This document shows, piece after piece, positions 38,124 through 47,027 of a stretch of 64,000 nucleotides of DNA. Positions within the stretch are counted from its first letter, which is position 1. Each line of letters starts with the position of its first letter. The notes under the pieces were generated by a model, which was given only the letters and a program-made list of their open reading frames with translations, had not been told where the DNA came from and made no database searches. The translations under genes were made by a program, and so were the position numbers. This stretch comes from Sphingobacterium hungaricum (GTDB lineage: Bacteria > Bacteroidota > Bacteroidia > Sphingobacteriales > Sphingobacteriaceae). The stretch spans positions 2,463,337-2,527,336 of the forward strand of contig NZ_MU158698.1 in assembly GCF_015210005.1 (NCBI RefSeq), in the 5' to 3' direction.

Positions 38124-38494
38124 TAGATATGAGATATGAGATTTGAGATATGAGAGGATAGATATGAGATTTGAGAATTCGCAAGCGCAAATTGTCAATC
38201 TGACGGAATGGACGAGTCTCAAGTTAGTGACTAGAAATGTTTTTTTACTTTTAAATTTTTACTTTTTACTTTGAAAACTGGGAGATGTCGAACTTTGAAT
38301 AAACGGGATTTGCAATCCCGTAAAATAGAGCGGATTGCAAATCCGCTGTTATCAGACATTCAGGATGACCCTTCGGAACATCCTGAATAGCGAAATAGCG
38401 AATATTGTCAATCTGAGTGAAACGAAGATTCTCGCAATTTGATTCTGCTGTTTCTTAATTTAAAAATGAATGAAAAACGTCAACTAATTACATC
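38124..38494. other. 371-bp intergenic region, repeats only
   Basis: After the fucose genes there are short gatatgagat repeats (38128-38175), then the first copy of the 206-bp composite repeat, then another attgtcaatctgagtgaaacg copy near 38403. No gene is seen. Confidence 0.7.
38185..38390. repeat. 206-bp composite hairpin repeat, copy A
   Basis: Matches copy B (38788-38993) with about four differences and no gaps. Three hairpins follow each other: CGGGATT/AATCCCG (38304-38320), GCGGATT/AATCCGC (38330-38346) and ATTCAGGATG/CATCCTGAAT (38358-38388). The left part is the gtcaatctgacgg and TTTTTACTTT pieces. Confidence 0.9.
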
Positions 38495-38767
38495 ATGAAT
38501 TCCGATTTAATACTTCTGATAACGAGCAGTATCATTTGCTTTTTGACGATAGGCTATACCATCAAAAGAAATAGAAAATTTGGTCTAATCAATCTGGCTT
38601 TATTTGGAATATATAGTCTGTATTTCTATTTTAATTATTTTATTAATGACGGAGGTGGCATTTCGTTGATTTATTGGGCTTATCTTTTATTTGTTACCTT
38701 ATTACACAGCACCCTTATTGGAGGTTATTATATCATTAAGTATTTCAGAGGGGTGTTTAGTGGATAA
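38495..38767 (+). CDS. Small membrane protein between repeat copies
   Basis: 90 residues with three hydrophobic segments (LILLITSSIICFLTIGYTI, GLINLALFGIYSLYFYF, LIYWAYLLFVTLLHSTLIGGYYIIKYF). No family recognised. It lies between two near-identical 206-bp repeats and was probably carried or isolated by their duplication. The amino-acid composition is that of a real membrane protein. Confidence 0.6.
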   Translation: MNSDLILLITSSIICFLTIGYTIKRNRKFGLINLALFGIYSLYFYFNYFINDGGGISLIYWAYLLFVTLLHSTLIGGYYIIKYFRGVFSG

Positions 38768-38787
38768 TGAAACAGCGCTATTAGCAG

Positions 38788-38993
38788 GCGCAAGTTGTCA
38801 ATCTGACGGAATGGACGAGTCTCAAGTTAGTGACTAGAAATGTTTTTTTACTTTTAAATTTTTACTTTTTACTTTGAAAACAGGAAGATGTCGAACTTTG
38901 AATAAACGGGATTTGCAATCCCGCAAAATAGAGCGGATTGCAAATCCGCTGTTATCAGACATTCAGGATGACCCTTCGGAACATCCTGAATAG
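38788..38993. repeat. 206-bp composite hairpin repeat, copy B
   Basis: Second copy of the element at 38185-38390, offset exactly 603 bp. The differences are in linker positions (for example CCCGTAAAA versus CCCGCAAAA), and all three stems are preserved. Confidence 0.9.
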
Positions 38994-39001
38994 CTAAATA
39001 T

Positions 39002-39069
39002 TGTCATTCTGACGGAACGGAAGAGTCTCAAACTTACATCCTAGATTCTTTGCTGTGCTCAAAATGACA
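39002..39069. repeat. TGTCATTCTGA palindromic repeat
   Basis: TGTCATTCTGA (39002-39012) faces TCAAAATGACA (39059-39069) across a tagattct-rich middle. Relatives lie at 28041-28070 (inverted), 38189, 38403, 39081, 40191-40260 and 40936-40990. Confidence 0.7.
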
Positions 39070-39215
39070 TTAGGTGTAATTGTCATTCTGAATAAAACGA
39101 AGATTCTCAACAATCATTATCGACCTATATTACCTAGAAATGTTTTTGAATTTTGAATTTTAACTTTTGAATTAAACTCCTGAATTTACTCCAAAGAAAC
39201 ATTTTTCAATATGGT

Positions 39216-40139
39216 ATGTTAAACAAGCATATACCAAATGAAAATGATATGAAAACGAAAAATCAAGCTAATCCTATCAAAAAGTATCCGAGTCCACCGT
39301 TTAAAAAGCAAACTCAAAAACCGCCAGGTGTTGAAAAAGATTTAAAACCAAAAGCCGACCATGGTGAGAAGAGCTATCAAGGTAATGGCTTATTAAAAGA
39401 CAAAGCCGTCATTATTACAGGTGGCGATTCTGGAATCGGAAAAGCAGTTGCCATTGCGATGGCGAGAGAAGGAGCGGATATAGTAATTTCTTATCTGGAT
39501 AAAGTAGAAGATGAAGATGCGAAAGACACGCTTAAATGGGTGAAGAAAGCAGGCCGTAAAGCGATACTAGTTCGTGGCGATATTCGTTCGGAAGCGCAGT
39601 GCAAAAAGATTGTAAACAAATGTGTTAAGGAATTCGGAAAGGTTGATATCATTATCAATAATGCAGCATATCAGATGACTTATCAAACGGTCGAAGAGAT
39701 AACAGCTGAAGAATGGAACAAAACATTTGAAACCAATATGAGCGCAATGTTTTATTTAGTCAAACATGCAAAAAGCCATATTCCAGCAGGAGGTTCGATT
39801 ATCAATACAACCTCGGTCAATGCTTACGACCCAAATCCTACTTTATTGCCGTATGCAGCAACCAAAGGCGCTATTCAGAATTTTACAGCGAGCTTAGCAC
39901 AACTATTTTTGGAAGATGGTTCTGGCATTCGGGTTAACGCTGTCGCTCCAGGCCCGATATGGACGCCATTAATTCCGAGCACAATTCCAAAACATGATAA
40001 GTTTGGCGATAACACACCGATTGGAAGGCCGGGGCAACCCATTGAGATTGCTCCAATCTATGTCTTCTTAGCATCCGAAGCAGCGTCTTATATCTCCGGG
40101 GCTACCATACCAGCAACAGGTGGTCGAGTAACGATTTAG
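39216..40139 (+). CDS. SDR oxidoreductase, YhdF/GsiB-39-like
   Basis: 307 residues. A 45-60 residue Lys/Pro-rich leader (YPSPPFKKQTQKPPGVE) precedes a classical SDR core with TGGDSGIGKAVA, NNAA, a catalytic Ser in INTTSVNAYDP, and the normal YAATK. The leader and core match the general stress protein 39/YhdF family. The first ATG (39216) is used; ATG 39249 (MKTKNQANP) is also possible. It stands alone between repeat blocks, so its pathway is unknown. Confidence 0.83.
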   Translation: MLNKHIPNENDMKTKNQANPIKKYPSPPFKKQTQKPPGVEKDLKPKADHGEKSYQGNGLLKDKAVIITGGDSGIGKAVAIAMAREGADIVISYLDKVEDEDAKDTLKWVKKAGRKAILVRGDIRSEAQCKKIVNKCVKEFGKVDIIINNAAYQMTYQTVEEITAEEWNKTFETNMSAMFYLVKHAKSHIPAGGSIINTTSVNAYDPNPTLLPYAATKGAIQNFTASLAQLFLEDGSGIRVNAVAPGPIWTPLIPSTIPKHDKFGDNTPIGRPGQPIEIAPIYVFLASEAASYISGATIPATGGRVTI

Positions 40140-40290
40140 TGGTTAATAAGTTTTTTTCGGGTAAGGAATAAAGAGCAAGGAGCAAGGATTTTGTCAATCT
40201 GAGTGAAACGAAGATTCTCAAACGTACGTCTTAGATTCTTCTCTGCGCTACCAATGACAGATTTAATACTGGCTAAGCCATACAGATATT

Positions 40291-40591
40291 GCTCCGTAGG
40301 AGCTACCGCTTTGTAGCAAGATTAATTGATAAATATATGCGTGCCTTAGGCACGCTCCTTTTGGAAAAGGATTGTACCTACCGTACAGAATATTTCGCTG
40401 GGATGTTTGCTACAAAGCGGTTGTGCTTAGGACACATTGACTGGAAAATGTATTGCTTTTGAACTTGCTCCGTAGGAGCAAAATACTTGTAGCAAAGGAA
40501 TGCGCAATAAAAGCAGCGTGCCGTAGGTACGCAACAATTTATTTTTAAGCTATATGAATCTTTTCGATTGGGTTGCGTACCTAGGGCACGC
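40291..40591. repeat. Cluster of five short palindromes (GTAGG type)
   Basis: Five palindromes: GCTCCGTAGGAGC at 40291-40303, GCGTGCCTTAGGCACGC at 40339-40355, TTGCTCCGTAGGAGCAA at 40465-40481, GCGTGCCGTAGGTACGC at 40516-40532, and GCGTACCTAGGGCACGC at 40575-40591. They are joined by ctttgtagcaa linkers. They resemble REP-type elements. Confidence 0.75.
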
Positions 40592-40786
40592 ATTAAATCT
40601 CTTACGTATTTCTACAAACATTCAGCCTCTGACGAGGCTTTAAAAGAGAGTATAATCCAAACTTTACTATCTCCAGGTCTTACGCAACAAAACATCAATC
40701 AGCAAAACATTGTCATCCTATTCCAAAAGTTTTGCGCGCAAAATTTTACCCCTCAGAATGACAATATGTATAATTGTCACTCCGCT

Positions 40787-40919
40787 GTTCGATATCTTCC
40801 GAAGGGAGATGTCGAACTTATAATAAACGGGATTTCCAATCCCGAAAGACTAGTTTATTTGCGGATTAAAAATCCGCTTTTATCAAAGATTCTGGATGCC
40901 CTTTCGGAACATCCAGAAT
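40787..40919. repeat. Multi-hairpin repeat, diverged copy C
   Basis: Four stems: 40787-40797 with 40807-40817, 40828-40844, 40861-40877 and 40889-40898 with 40910-40919. The last three align with those of copies A and B. Stem four shows a base-pair swap (A-T to T-A) relative to A and B. The first stem is missing its left arm in A and B. Confidence 0.85.
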
Positions 40920-41108
40920 AGCGAACAATATGCGTTATTGTCACTCTGAGTGAAACGAAGAGTCTCAAACTTACATTTTAGATTCTTCAAGATAAAACAT
41001 GCACACGCGAAACGCGTGCGCTAGCGAATGAATTAATACGCATAAAGGTTTTTTTACTTTTGAATTTTTACTTTTTACTTTGAAAAGCTTTTTACTTTGA
41101 AAAACTTT

Positions 41109-42452
41109 CTACCCCTTCAATCCTAATAGTTCTTTTTCTTTATTCCATGTAAAAGACGTAAATACAATCGCGAGCAGACAGGCAGCAATCATAACAATAA
41201 AGCCACCGTCCCATCCGAAATGATCAACAACGTATCCCATTGCGATGTTCGCAAATAAAGCTCCGCCCATATAACCGAATAATCCTGTTAATCCTGCAGC
41301 TGTTCCTGCAGCTTTCTTAGGAGCTAAATCCAATGCTTGCACACCGATCAACATTACCGGACCATAGATCAAGAATCCGATAGCGACTAATGCGATATTG
41401 TCAACAAGGATATTTCCTGGAGGATTTTTCCAATACACAACAACAGCCACTAGTACCAATAGCATATAGATAATCGTTGCGGGAGCTCTTCTGCCTTTGA
41501 AGACTTTATCCGAAATCCATCCACACAATAAAGTTCCAGGGATTCCGGCATATTCATATAAGAAATATGCCCATCCAGTTTCCTTAACAGAAAATCCTTT
41601 GGCTTCTTCCAAGTAGGTCGGCGACCAATCAAGAATACCATAGCGCACTAAATACACAAAAGCATTCGCGAAAGCGATATACCAAAGCATTTTGTTATTG
41701 AAAATATATTTAAAGAATATTTCTTTTGCCGAAAGCTCAATTTCATTCTTTTCGCTGTAATCCTTCGGGTAATCATTTTTATATTTCTCAATAGGAGGCA
41801 GGCCACAGGATTGGGGGGTATCTCTCACCAAAGCATAAGCTATAATAGCGAATAGGATCGCAATCATTCCCGGAAAGTAAAACTTGCTATGCCAGTCGGC
41901 AAAGATTTCCATTCCATAGATCGTAATCGGACCAACCAATCCGCCACCCACATTATGGGCAACATTCCAGATAGACATTTTAGTTCCGCGTTCTTTTACG
42001 GAAAACCAATGCACCATCACCCGTCCACAGGCTGGCCATCCCATTCCTTGAAACCATCCGTTGATAAATAACAGGACGAACATCAGTAGGATGGAAGAGG
42101 TAGCGAAGGGAACGAATCCCATAAAGATCATCGTACAAGCGGAAAGCAATAGTCCGACGGTCAAGAAAACTCTCGCATTGCTTCGGTCAGATACATTTCC
42201 CATAAAAAACTTGCTCAATCCATAAGCGATCGACACGCCTGATAAAGCCCATCCTAAATCTGACTTGCTATAGCCTTGTTCCAATAAGTCAGGCATGGCC
42301 ATGCTGAAGTTTTTCCGTACTAGGTAATATCCGGCATAGCCGATAAATATCCCTAAGAAAACTTTCCAGCGCAAAGTTTTATAGACAGGATCGACACGGT
42401 CGAGCGGCAAAGGTTCTTTATGAGCTGCGGGTTTGAATATATTTAATGACAT
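41109..42452 (-). CDS. glpT: Glycerol-3-phosphate transporter (OPA family MFS)
   Basis: 447 residues and twelve helices. OPA-family motifs are [23 protein letters not shown] in helix 1, [39 protein letters not shown], and [28 protein letters not shown]. The two Arg/Lys phosphate-binding positions of GlpT are kept in the YLVRKN and related region. It exchanges glycerol-3-phosphate for phosphate. It is the last gene of the leftward glycerophosphodiester cluster and follows the GDPD gene. Confidence 0.9.
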   Translation of the reverse strand: MSLNIFKPAAHKEPLPLDRVDPVYKTLRWKVFLGIFIGYAGYYLVRKNFSMAMPDLLEQGYSKSDLGWALSGVSIAYGLSKFFMGNVSDRSNARVFLTVGLLLSACTMIFMGFVPFATSSILLMFVLLFINGWFQGMGWPACGRVMVHWFSVKERGTKMSIWNVAHNVGGGLVGPITIYGMEIFADWHSKFYFPGMIAILFAIIAYALVRDTPQSCGLPPIEKYKNDYPKDYSEKNEIELSAKEIFFKYIFNNKMLWYIAFANAFVYLVRYGILDWSPTYLEEAKGFSVKETGWAYFLYEYAGIPGTLLCGWISDKVFKGRRAPATIIYMLLVLVAVVVYWKNPPGNILVDNIALVAIGFLIYGPVMLIGVQALDLAPKKAAGTAAGLTGLFGYMGGALFANIAMGYVVDHFGWDGGFIVMIAACLLAIVFTSFTWNKEKELLGLKG

Positions 42453-42481
42453 GATCGTTTTTTGGTAGATGTATAAGTATG

Positions 42482-43393
42482 CTAAAACAGATTAGGATAA
42501 TCGGAAATAATTCCGTCGACACCTAATTTCCTTAAAGATTCGATTTCTTGAACTGTATTGACCGTCCAAGGAATTACTTTAATGCCCTGCTGTTTTGCTT
42601 GATTTAATAAGTCTTCCGTTACTATTTTGTAATTAGGACTCAGGATATAAGGTTTGAAACCAAGTTCGCTAATGATTTCCTGAATCGATTGTTTGTTTTT
42701 GGCATCGATCAGGTAGGATGTTTTGATAGCTGGGTATTTCTTATTGATGTACTGGATCGTACGTTTGTCAAAAGATTGGATAACGGTGCGGGATGCAATA
42801 CCAGCTTTCGTTATTTCAGCGACTAACAGGTCTGAGAATTCTTTAGGAGCAGGATGGTATTCGCCATCTTTGCCCTCTTTGCTTTTTGTCTCAATGTTAT
42901 AGAACATCGGAGCATGACGCTTTAGCTTCGCATAAGCTTCAGACTCTTTGATCAGGTCACTTAGCAAGGCAATATGTGTTTCTATTTTTTTCTGCTGCGG
43001 AAAATCTGCATAAGGCTTTGTTCCGATATCGTAAGCGGCAAGTTCCTTATAATTTAGGTCATAAATCAATGGGCCTTGATTTCCTTGCAATTCTTTGCCA
43101 TTCGGATCCAACACAAATTTTGCATTTAAGTAATGGTCATGATAGACCACGACTTGCTTATCCTTCGTGATGTGGCAATCCATTTCCAATGTCGTTACTT
43201 TTGGAAGATCAATGGCGACTTTCATTGCGCCAATTGAATTCTCTGGATAAAGTCCACGTGCGCCACGATGTCCTTCATACGCAAAGGCTGGGAAAGGTAT
43301 CGAATCTTGAGCAACAGTTTTTTGCATCTTACATCCATGTGTAGTTAAAGCGGCTAATAATACAGCGGCTATAAGTGAATTCTTTTTTATCAT
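42482..43393 (-). CDS. Glycerophosphodiester phosphodiesterase, lipoprotein
   Basis: 303 residues. The N terminus is a lipoprotein signal ending LTTHGC (Cys about residue 21). The GDPD catalytic set is [40 protein letters not shown], then the barrel, and [27 protein letters not shown]. It hydrolyses glycerophosphodiesters to glycerol-3-phosphate and an alcohol using a metal ion, probably in the periplasm. It precedes glpT by 29 bp, so product and importer are coupled. Confidence 0.92.
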   Translation of the reverse strand: MIKKNSLIAAVLLAALTTHGCKMQKTVAQDSIPFPAFAYEGHRGARGLYPENSIGAMKVAIDLPKVTTLEMDCHITKDKQVVVYHDHYLNAKFVLDPNGKELQGNQGPLIYDLNYKELAAYDIGTKPYADFPQQKKIETHIALLSDLIKESEAYAKLKRHAPMFYNIETKSKEGKDGEYHPAPKEFSDLLVAEITKAGIASRTVIQSFDKRTIQYINKKYPAIKTSYLIDAKNKQSIQEIISELGFKPYILSPNYKIVTEDLLNQAKQQGIKVIPWTVNTVQEIESLRKLGVDGIISDYPNLF

Positions 43394-43445
43394 TTTAGTA
43401 GAATATAAATTGGGAGCACAAGCTATATACTCCCAAAAATAATCA

Positions 43446-45380
43446 TTAATTCATTGAGGTGCTAAACTCTTTTGGCCTAACCATTTTTTGTGTGGATTTA
43501 TTTCCAAAACGGTCTTCAACGGTTATGTCTATTGTAGATTTTGCATCTGAAGCTGTCGCTAAAAACAAATGCGATGTCGAGCTGGAGACAAATGAATCCG
43601 TCGGGTTGGCATTAACATTTAAGCGCTGCATCGAGTAGGAGATAATGTGCAAAGGATCCGGTTTGTGAACACGCTGGATCGCTAAGGGTTTTCCATTTTC
43701 GGTAACTGTAATTTTCCAGTTCGGCTCATATCCCCATACATTCAGCAGGATTTCATTTTTGCTATTCTTCGTTGCATATTCTTTTGCATAAGTCGGAACT
43801 TTCGCTTTATACGTGTCATTCGCCTTTGGCGTAAATTTATCTGCCGTAATGTGAACGTTATTTAAATCATAAGCTCTGAACTGATACGTCTTGTCATAGC
43901 CAATGCTCTTGTAATACCATGTCAGGTCTTTTCCAGTATTCTCCCAAACTTGATAACCTCCGGGGCTTCCATCTTTTGAAATATGGTTTCCGGCATAACC
44001 CGAACGTCCTGTCCACCACCAAGTCGCACAAACAGCAGCAACATTATGTTCCATCAACGTCGGACTTTCAATGCGGTAATTAACATGTGTATGGCCTGTC
44101 AATACTTGGATATTGCTGAATCCTTCCAGATTAGCAACAAGGTCTTTGCTATTTTTTAAGTAGTAATTGTAATTGTTGATATTGGGGTTTGTATGCAAAG
44201 GAATATGCATTGCCAAAATGATAGGAGCAGATTTGTCCGAAATGGTCTCTAAATCTTTTTTTAACCAATCAAGCTGATTTTGCGTAATCCTAGCTTCGTA
44301 CGAACGATCGCCAACAACACCAATCGAGCCACCGTTATTATTAAAAACGGTATTGTCCAAAACAATATAATGTACTTTTCCAATATTGAATGAATAATAA
44401 GTCGGTCCAATCGTCTTGCGGTATGCATTTTCAGATAACCAGTCATTGGCAACGTAAGGATCATTGTCATGATTTCCAATCGTATTATAAATCGGAATAT
44501 GTAGATCTTTCATCTGGTTCAGGTATTCCGGCAGGGCAAAACTATTGCTATACCAATAGGCATCCCAAGTTTGATCTCCTAAAGTCAGTCCATAGACTTT
44601 GCCAGAAGTCTTTGCAATCAGTGCTTTGGCATCTGCCATAAAACCTTTTTGAAATTGGGAAAGATCATCATTTCTATTTGCCAAATGCATATCGGCCATC
44701 ACTAGCAGCGTATGGTTCTCATTGTTGACCGAAGTCAATTCAAAGTCTTTGATTTCTGATTTTGACGTTTCGCCATTTAGGCTTTTGTAAAACTGAGGAA
44801 TTGTATTCTTTGTTGCAACTTCATAATTGGAGGGCACGGAGATAAACACATAGCCATTTTTTTTGGCAGAAGCCAAATAATAGATGCCATTTGCATCGGT
44901 CGAGGTAACTTCAACACCATCTGAAACAATCACATTTGCAACGCCTTTGCCTTTAGAATATACCGTTCCTTTGACAGTCATACCTTCTTTCTCAGGAATG
45001 TCTTTGTTGAAGATTAGGCTTACGTCGACATTTGCTAAGTGAATTGATTTGTCATTTCTTACTAATGTCAAGTCATACGAAGTTTCTTGAATCTTCTCTG
45101 AAAAGGGAAGTATAGCTTGTGTTCCCTTTATCTCTTTGATCGGAATTGTAAACATGCTGTTTTCAGACAATGACCTAAATTGAATCAAGTCTTCGGCTTT
45201 GAAACCATTACCAATCAATTCAAAATCTTTGTTGATCACAATTTCAAAGTTTTTAGGAATATCAAGTTGGCTTATTTCAATTGTTCCGTTTGTTGGCTGT
45301 TCAACATGCAACTTTTTTCCACATGAAGCAGAAATAAAAAGCAACAGTAAAAAAGGGTAGATGATGGTTTTATAATTCAT
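43446..45380 (-). CDS. Calcineurin-like phosphoesterase, lipoprotein
   Basis: 644 residues with a lipoprotein signal (LLLFISASC). After an N-terminal beta domain there is a carboxypeptidase-regulatory-like stretch (TVKGTVYSKGKGVANVIVSDG, the MetallophosN type), then the metallophosphatase core with MADMHLANRN, GLTLGDQTWDA, TIGNHDNDP, ILAMHIPLH and LTGHTHVNYR, and a C-terminal beta domain. It is a surface or periplasmic phosphodiesterase or phosphatase. It belongs to the Sus-like operon. Confidence 0.88.
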   Translation of the reverse strand: MNYKTIIYPFLLLLFISASCGKKLHVEQPTNGTIEISQLDIPKNFEIVINKDFELIGNGFKAEDLIQFRSLSENSMFTIPIKEIKGTQAILPFSEKIQETSYDLTLVRNDKSIHLANVDVSLIFNKDIPEKEGMTVKGTVYSKGKGVANVIVSDGVEVTSTDANGIYYLASAKKNGYVFISVPSNYEVATKNTIPQFYKSLNGETSKSEIKDFELTSVNNENHTLLVMADMHLANRNDDLSQFQKGFMADAKALIAKTSGKVYGLTLGDQTWDAYWYSNSFALPEYLNQMKDLHIPIYNTIGNHDNDPYVANDWLSENAYRKTIGPTYYSFNIGKVHYIVLDNTVFNNNGGSIGVVGDRSYEARITQNQLDWLKKDLETISDKSAPIILAMHIPLHTNPNINNYNYYLKNSKDLVANLEGFSNIQVLTGHTHVNYRIESPTLMEHNVAAVCATWWWTGRSGYAGNHISKDGSPGGYQVWENTGKDLTWYYKSIGYDKTYQFRAYDLNNVHITADKFTPKANDTYKAKVPTYAKEYATKNSKNEILLNVWGYEPNWKITVTENGKPLAIQRVHKPDPLHIISYSMQRLNVNANPTDSFVSSSTSHLFLATASDAKSTIDITVEDRFGNKSTQKMVRPKEFSTSMN

Positions 45381-45401
45381 TTTACAGGATTAAGTAAAAT
45401 A

Positions 45402-45439
45402 ATACTATCCAGAAATTTACGAAAAATTCTGGATAGTAT
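45402..45439 (-). promoter_or_regulatory. 13-bp perfect hairpin inside the Sus-like operon
   Basis: Arms 45402-45414 and 45427-45439 are exact inverse complements around a 12-nt loop. The stem lies between the DUF5689 gene and the phosphoesterase gene and is followed on the minus strand by TTATTTTA. It may be a leaky terminator or an RNA-stability element. Confidence 0.6.
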
Positions 45440-45448
45440 ATACACTTA

Positions 45449-47017
45449 TTAATCTTCTAGTACGGTAATGTTTTCCCCTGTTTCTAATTCACTGATAACA
45501 GATGATTTTGTCATCGTATGGAATACATAGTTTCTTGGAGTTGTCCATTTGCGAGTAGTTGTATTAAATACACCGCCAAGCTTAACAAAGAAACCGACAT
45601 CAGTAGGGGTTGAATGTGGGATGCGGTATTGGTTGGTTCCCATTGAAAACAAAGGCTGTGCTTCGCCAGTCGTTTGGTTAGTCACGTTGTAATGGTCATT
45701 GTTGCCAATGCGATAACCTTTAATGCCTATGGAATCAACAATTGTCGCTGTTCCTGTTCCACCGAAGAAGACAGCATCAATCGGAACTGTTTGTTCTCCG
45801 ACATTCGTTCCAACGAACAAACCTATTGCACCGGCATTTCCACTATTTGGCAATAGACCTGAACTCGCATTTCCTATACCATCACCAGCGGTAGTCGTAT
45901 AGGCGATTGTTCTAATCCAGTTCGCTGCAGAAATAGAAGTAGAGTTTGGACCATTAATTCTTTTTTGGCTACCGCCAACATAGAAAAATTCGCCCTTGCT
46001 TACTTTTCCTTCGGTTAAATTAAACTTATACGTTCTTCCTCCACCTGTTGCCCAGCCTGCTGCTGGAGGAGCTCCAGGATTTGGAGTAGCCGCTCCCGCA
46101 TTAGTTCCCAAAATCAATGAGAAAGGAATTTCTGTAAAATCGATATCCGTATTGGCACGAAGCTGAATGTATTCATAATTTCCATCTCCGCCATTCGGGT
46201 CATTTACAAATCCAGTAATGATCAATGGCATTGCACCTAGGTTTCCTGGGATTTCAGGATCGGAGATATCTCTAATGTTAGAGTAGAATAATGGGAGGAT
46301 GTCAAATTTTGTCGTTGCAGGAGCTTTAGATCCTAACAAAACACCAACTATTTCAATGTTTCTCGGAAGTTTCTCTTGTGCGAAATCTGCTGTAGGCAAT
46401 GTGCGCAAGGTTACTGTATCTGCTCCGTTCAACAATAGCTTTCCACCTTCTAAAGTTTCACCTTCTGTAGGTTTAGGGAAAACTTCGCATCCTAGAATAG
46501 ATACTAATGTACTCTCAAATACATCAGGGCGTGAATTAATTGCGTTTGCATTCGTACGTCGGCTATGTAATTGATTACTAGATGAAATTTTTTGAATATC
46601 AGACTCAGTTACCCCATCAAGATAAAGATATCCGTCTTTTTTAAGGGTTTTGTTCTCAATATTGACAACAATAGAATCACCAGGTAAGTAATTCGTTGCA
46701 ATAGATCCAACCTTTATAGCAATACCTCTGAATTGTGCATTCTTATACTGTTGCATAAGAATCAAGCCTTCGGGAACATTTCCATTCTGATGATTTGAAA
46801 TTACCAAACCTGTAATCTCTTTTGCAGAACTTACTTTGTCTTCAGTTAGCTGTATATCTTGTCCTTTATACACGGCTCTCAAATATTCTAATGAGATGTA
46901 TGGACTTGGCGATCCTGCCGCGTAATCATGTTTTTCACAAGATTGGAATACATAAATGAGCGCCAGCAATGGAATTGCCAGTTTTAATTTCGAAAATAAT
47001 TTATTGAACTTTTTCAT
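45449..47017 (-). CDS. DUF5689 domain lipoprotein
   Basis: 522 residues with a lipoprotein signal (LALIYVFQSC, Cys about residue 27). The DUF5689 region is near residues 40-260: ISLEYLRAVYKGQDIQLTEDKVSSAKEITGLVISNHQNGN and the later SQLHSRRTNANAINSRPDVFESTLVSI. The C-terminal half has Ser/Gly-rich beta sequence. DUF5689 proteins are outer-membrane-associated partners of SusCD systems. The exact ligand is unknown. Confidence 0.85.
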   Translation of the reverse strand: MKKFNKLFSKLKLAIPLLALIYVFQSCEKHDYAAGSPSPYISLEYLRAVYKGQDIQLTEDKVSSAKEITGLVISNHQNGNVPEGLILMQQYKNAQFRGIAIKVGSIATNYLPGDSIVVNIENKTLKKDGYLYLDGVTESDIQKISSSNQLHSRRTNANAINSRPDVFESTLVSILGCEVFPKPTEGETLEGGKLLLNGADTVTLRTLPTADFAQEKLPRNIEIVGVLLGSKAPATTKFDILPLFYSNIRDISDPEIPGNLGAMPLIITGFVNDPNGGDGNYEYIQLRANTDIDFTEIPFSLILGTNAGAATPNPGAPPAAGWATGGGRTYKFNLTEGKVSKGEFFYVGGSQKRINGPNSTSISAANWIRTIAYTTTAGDGIGNASSGLLPNSGNAGAIGLFVGTNVGEQTVPIDAVFFGGTGTATIVDSIGIKGYRIGNNDHYNVTNQTTGEAQPLFSMGTNQYRIPHSTPTDVGFFVKLGGVFNTTTRKWTTPRNYVFHTMTKSSVISELETGENITVLED

Positions 47018-47027
47018 AATTTCCTTC

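Larger units (their letters stand above)
38768..39215. other. 448-bp intergenic region, repeats only
   Basis: It contains copy B of the 206-bp repeat and then two further copies of the tgtcattctga palindrome family (39002-39070 and 39080-39112). No gene is seen before the SDR start. Confidence 0.7.
40140..41108. other. 969-bp intergenic region made of interspersed repeats
   Basis: No gene is supported. It contains, in order, a gtcaatctgag palindrome (40191-40260), a set of short palindromes (40291-40591), copy C of the multi-hairpin repeat (40787-40919), another tgtcactctgag copy (40936-40990), the CGCGTGCGCTAGCG word and a TTTTTACTTT block. Confidence 0.8.

Noticed and set aside
38185..38993. 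Composite transposon around the small membrane protein
   Set aside because: Two near-identical repeats are present but there is no transposase and no target-site duplication was seen.
40568..40921. A 117-codon ORF in the repeat field
   Set aside because: It is built from palindromes and hairpin repeat copy C; no protein-like composition.
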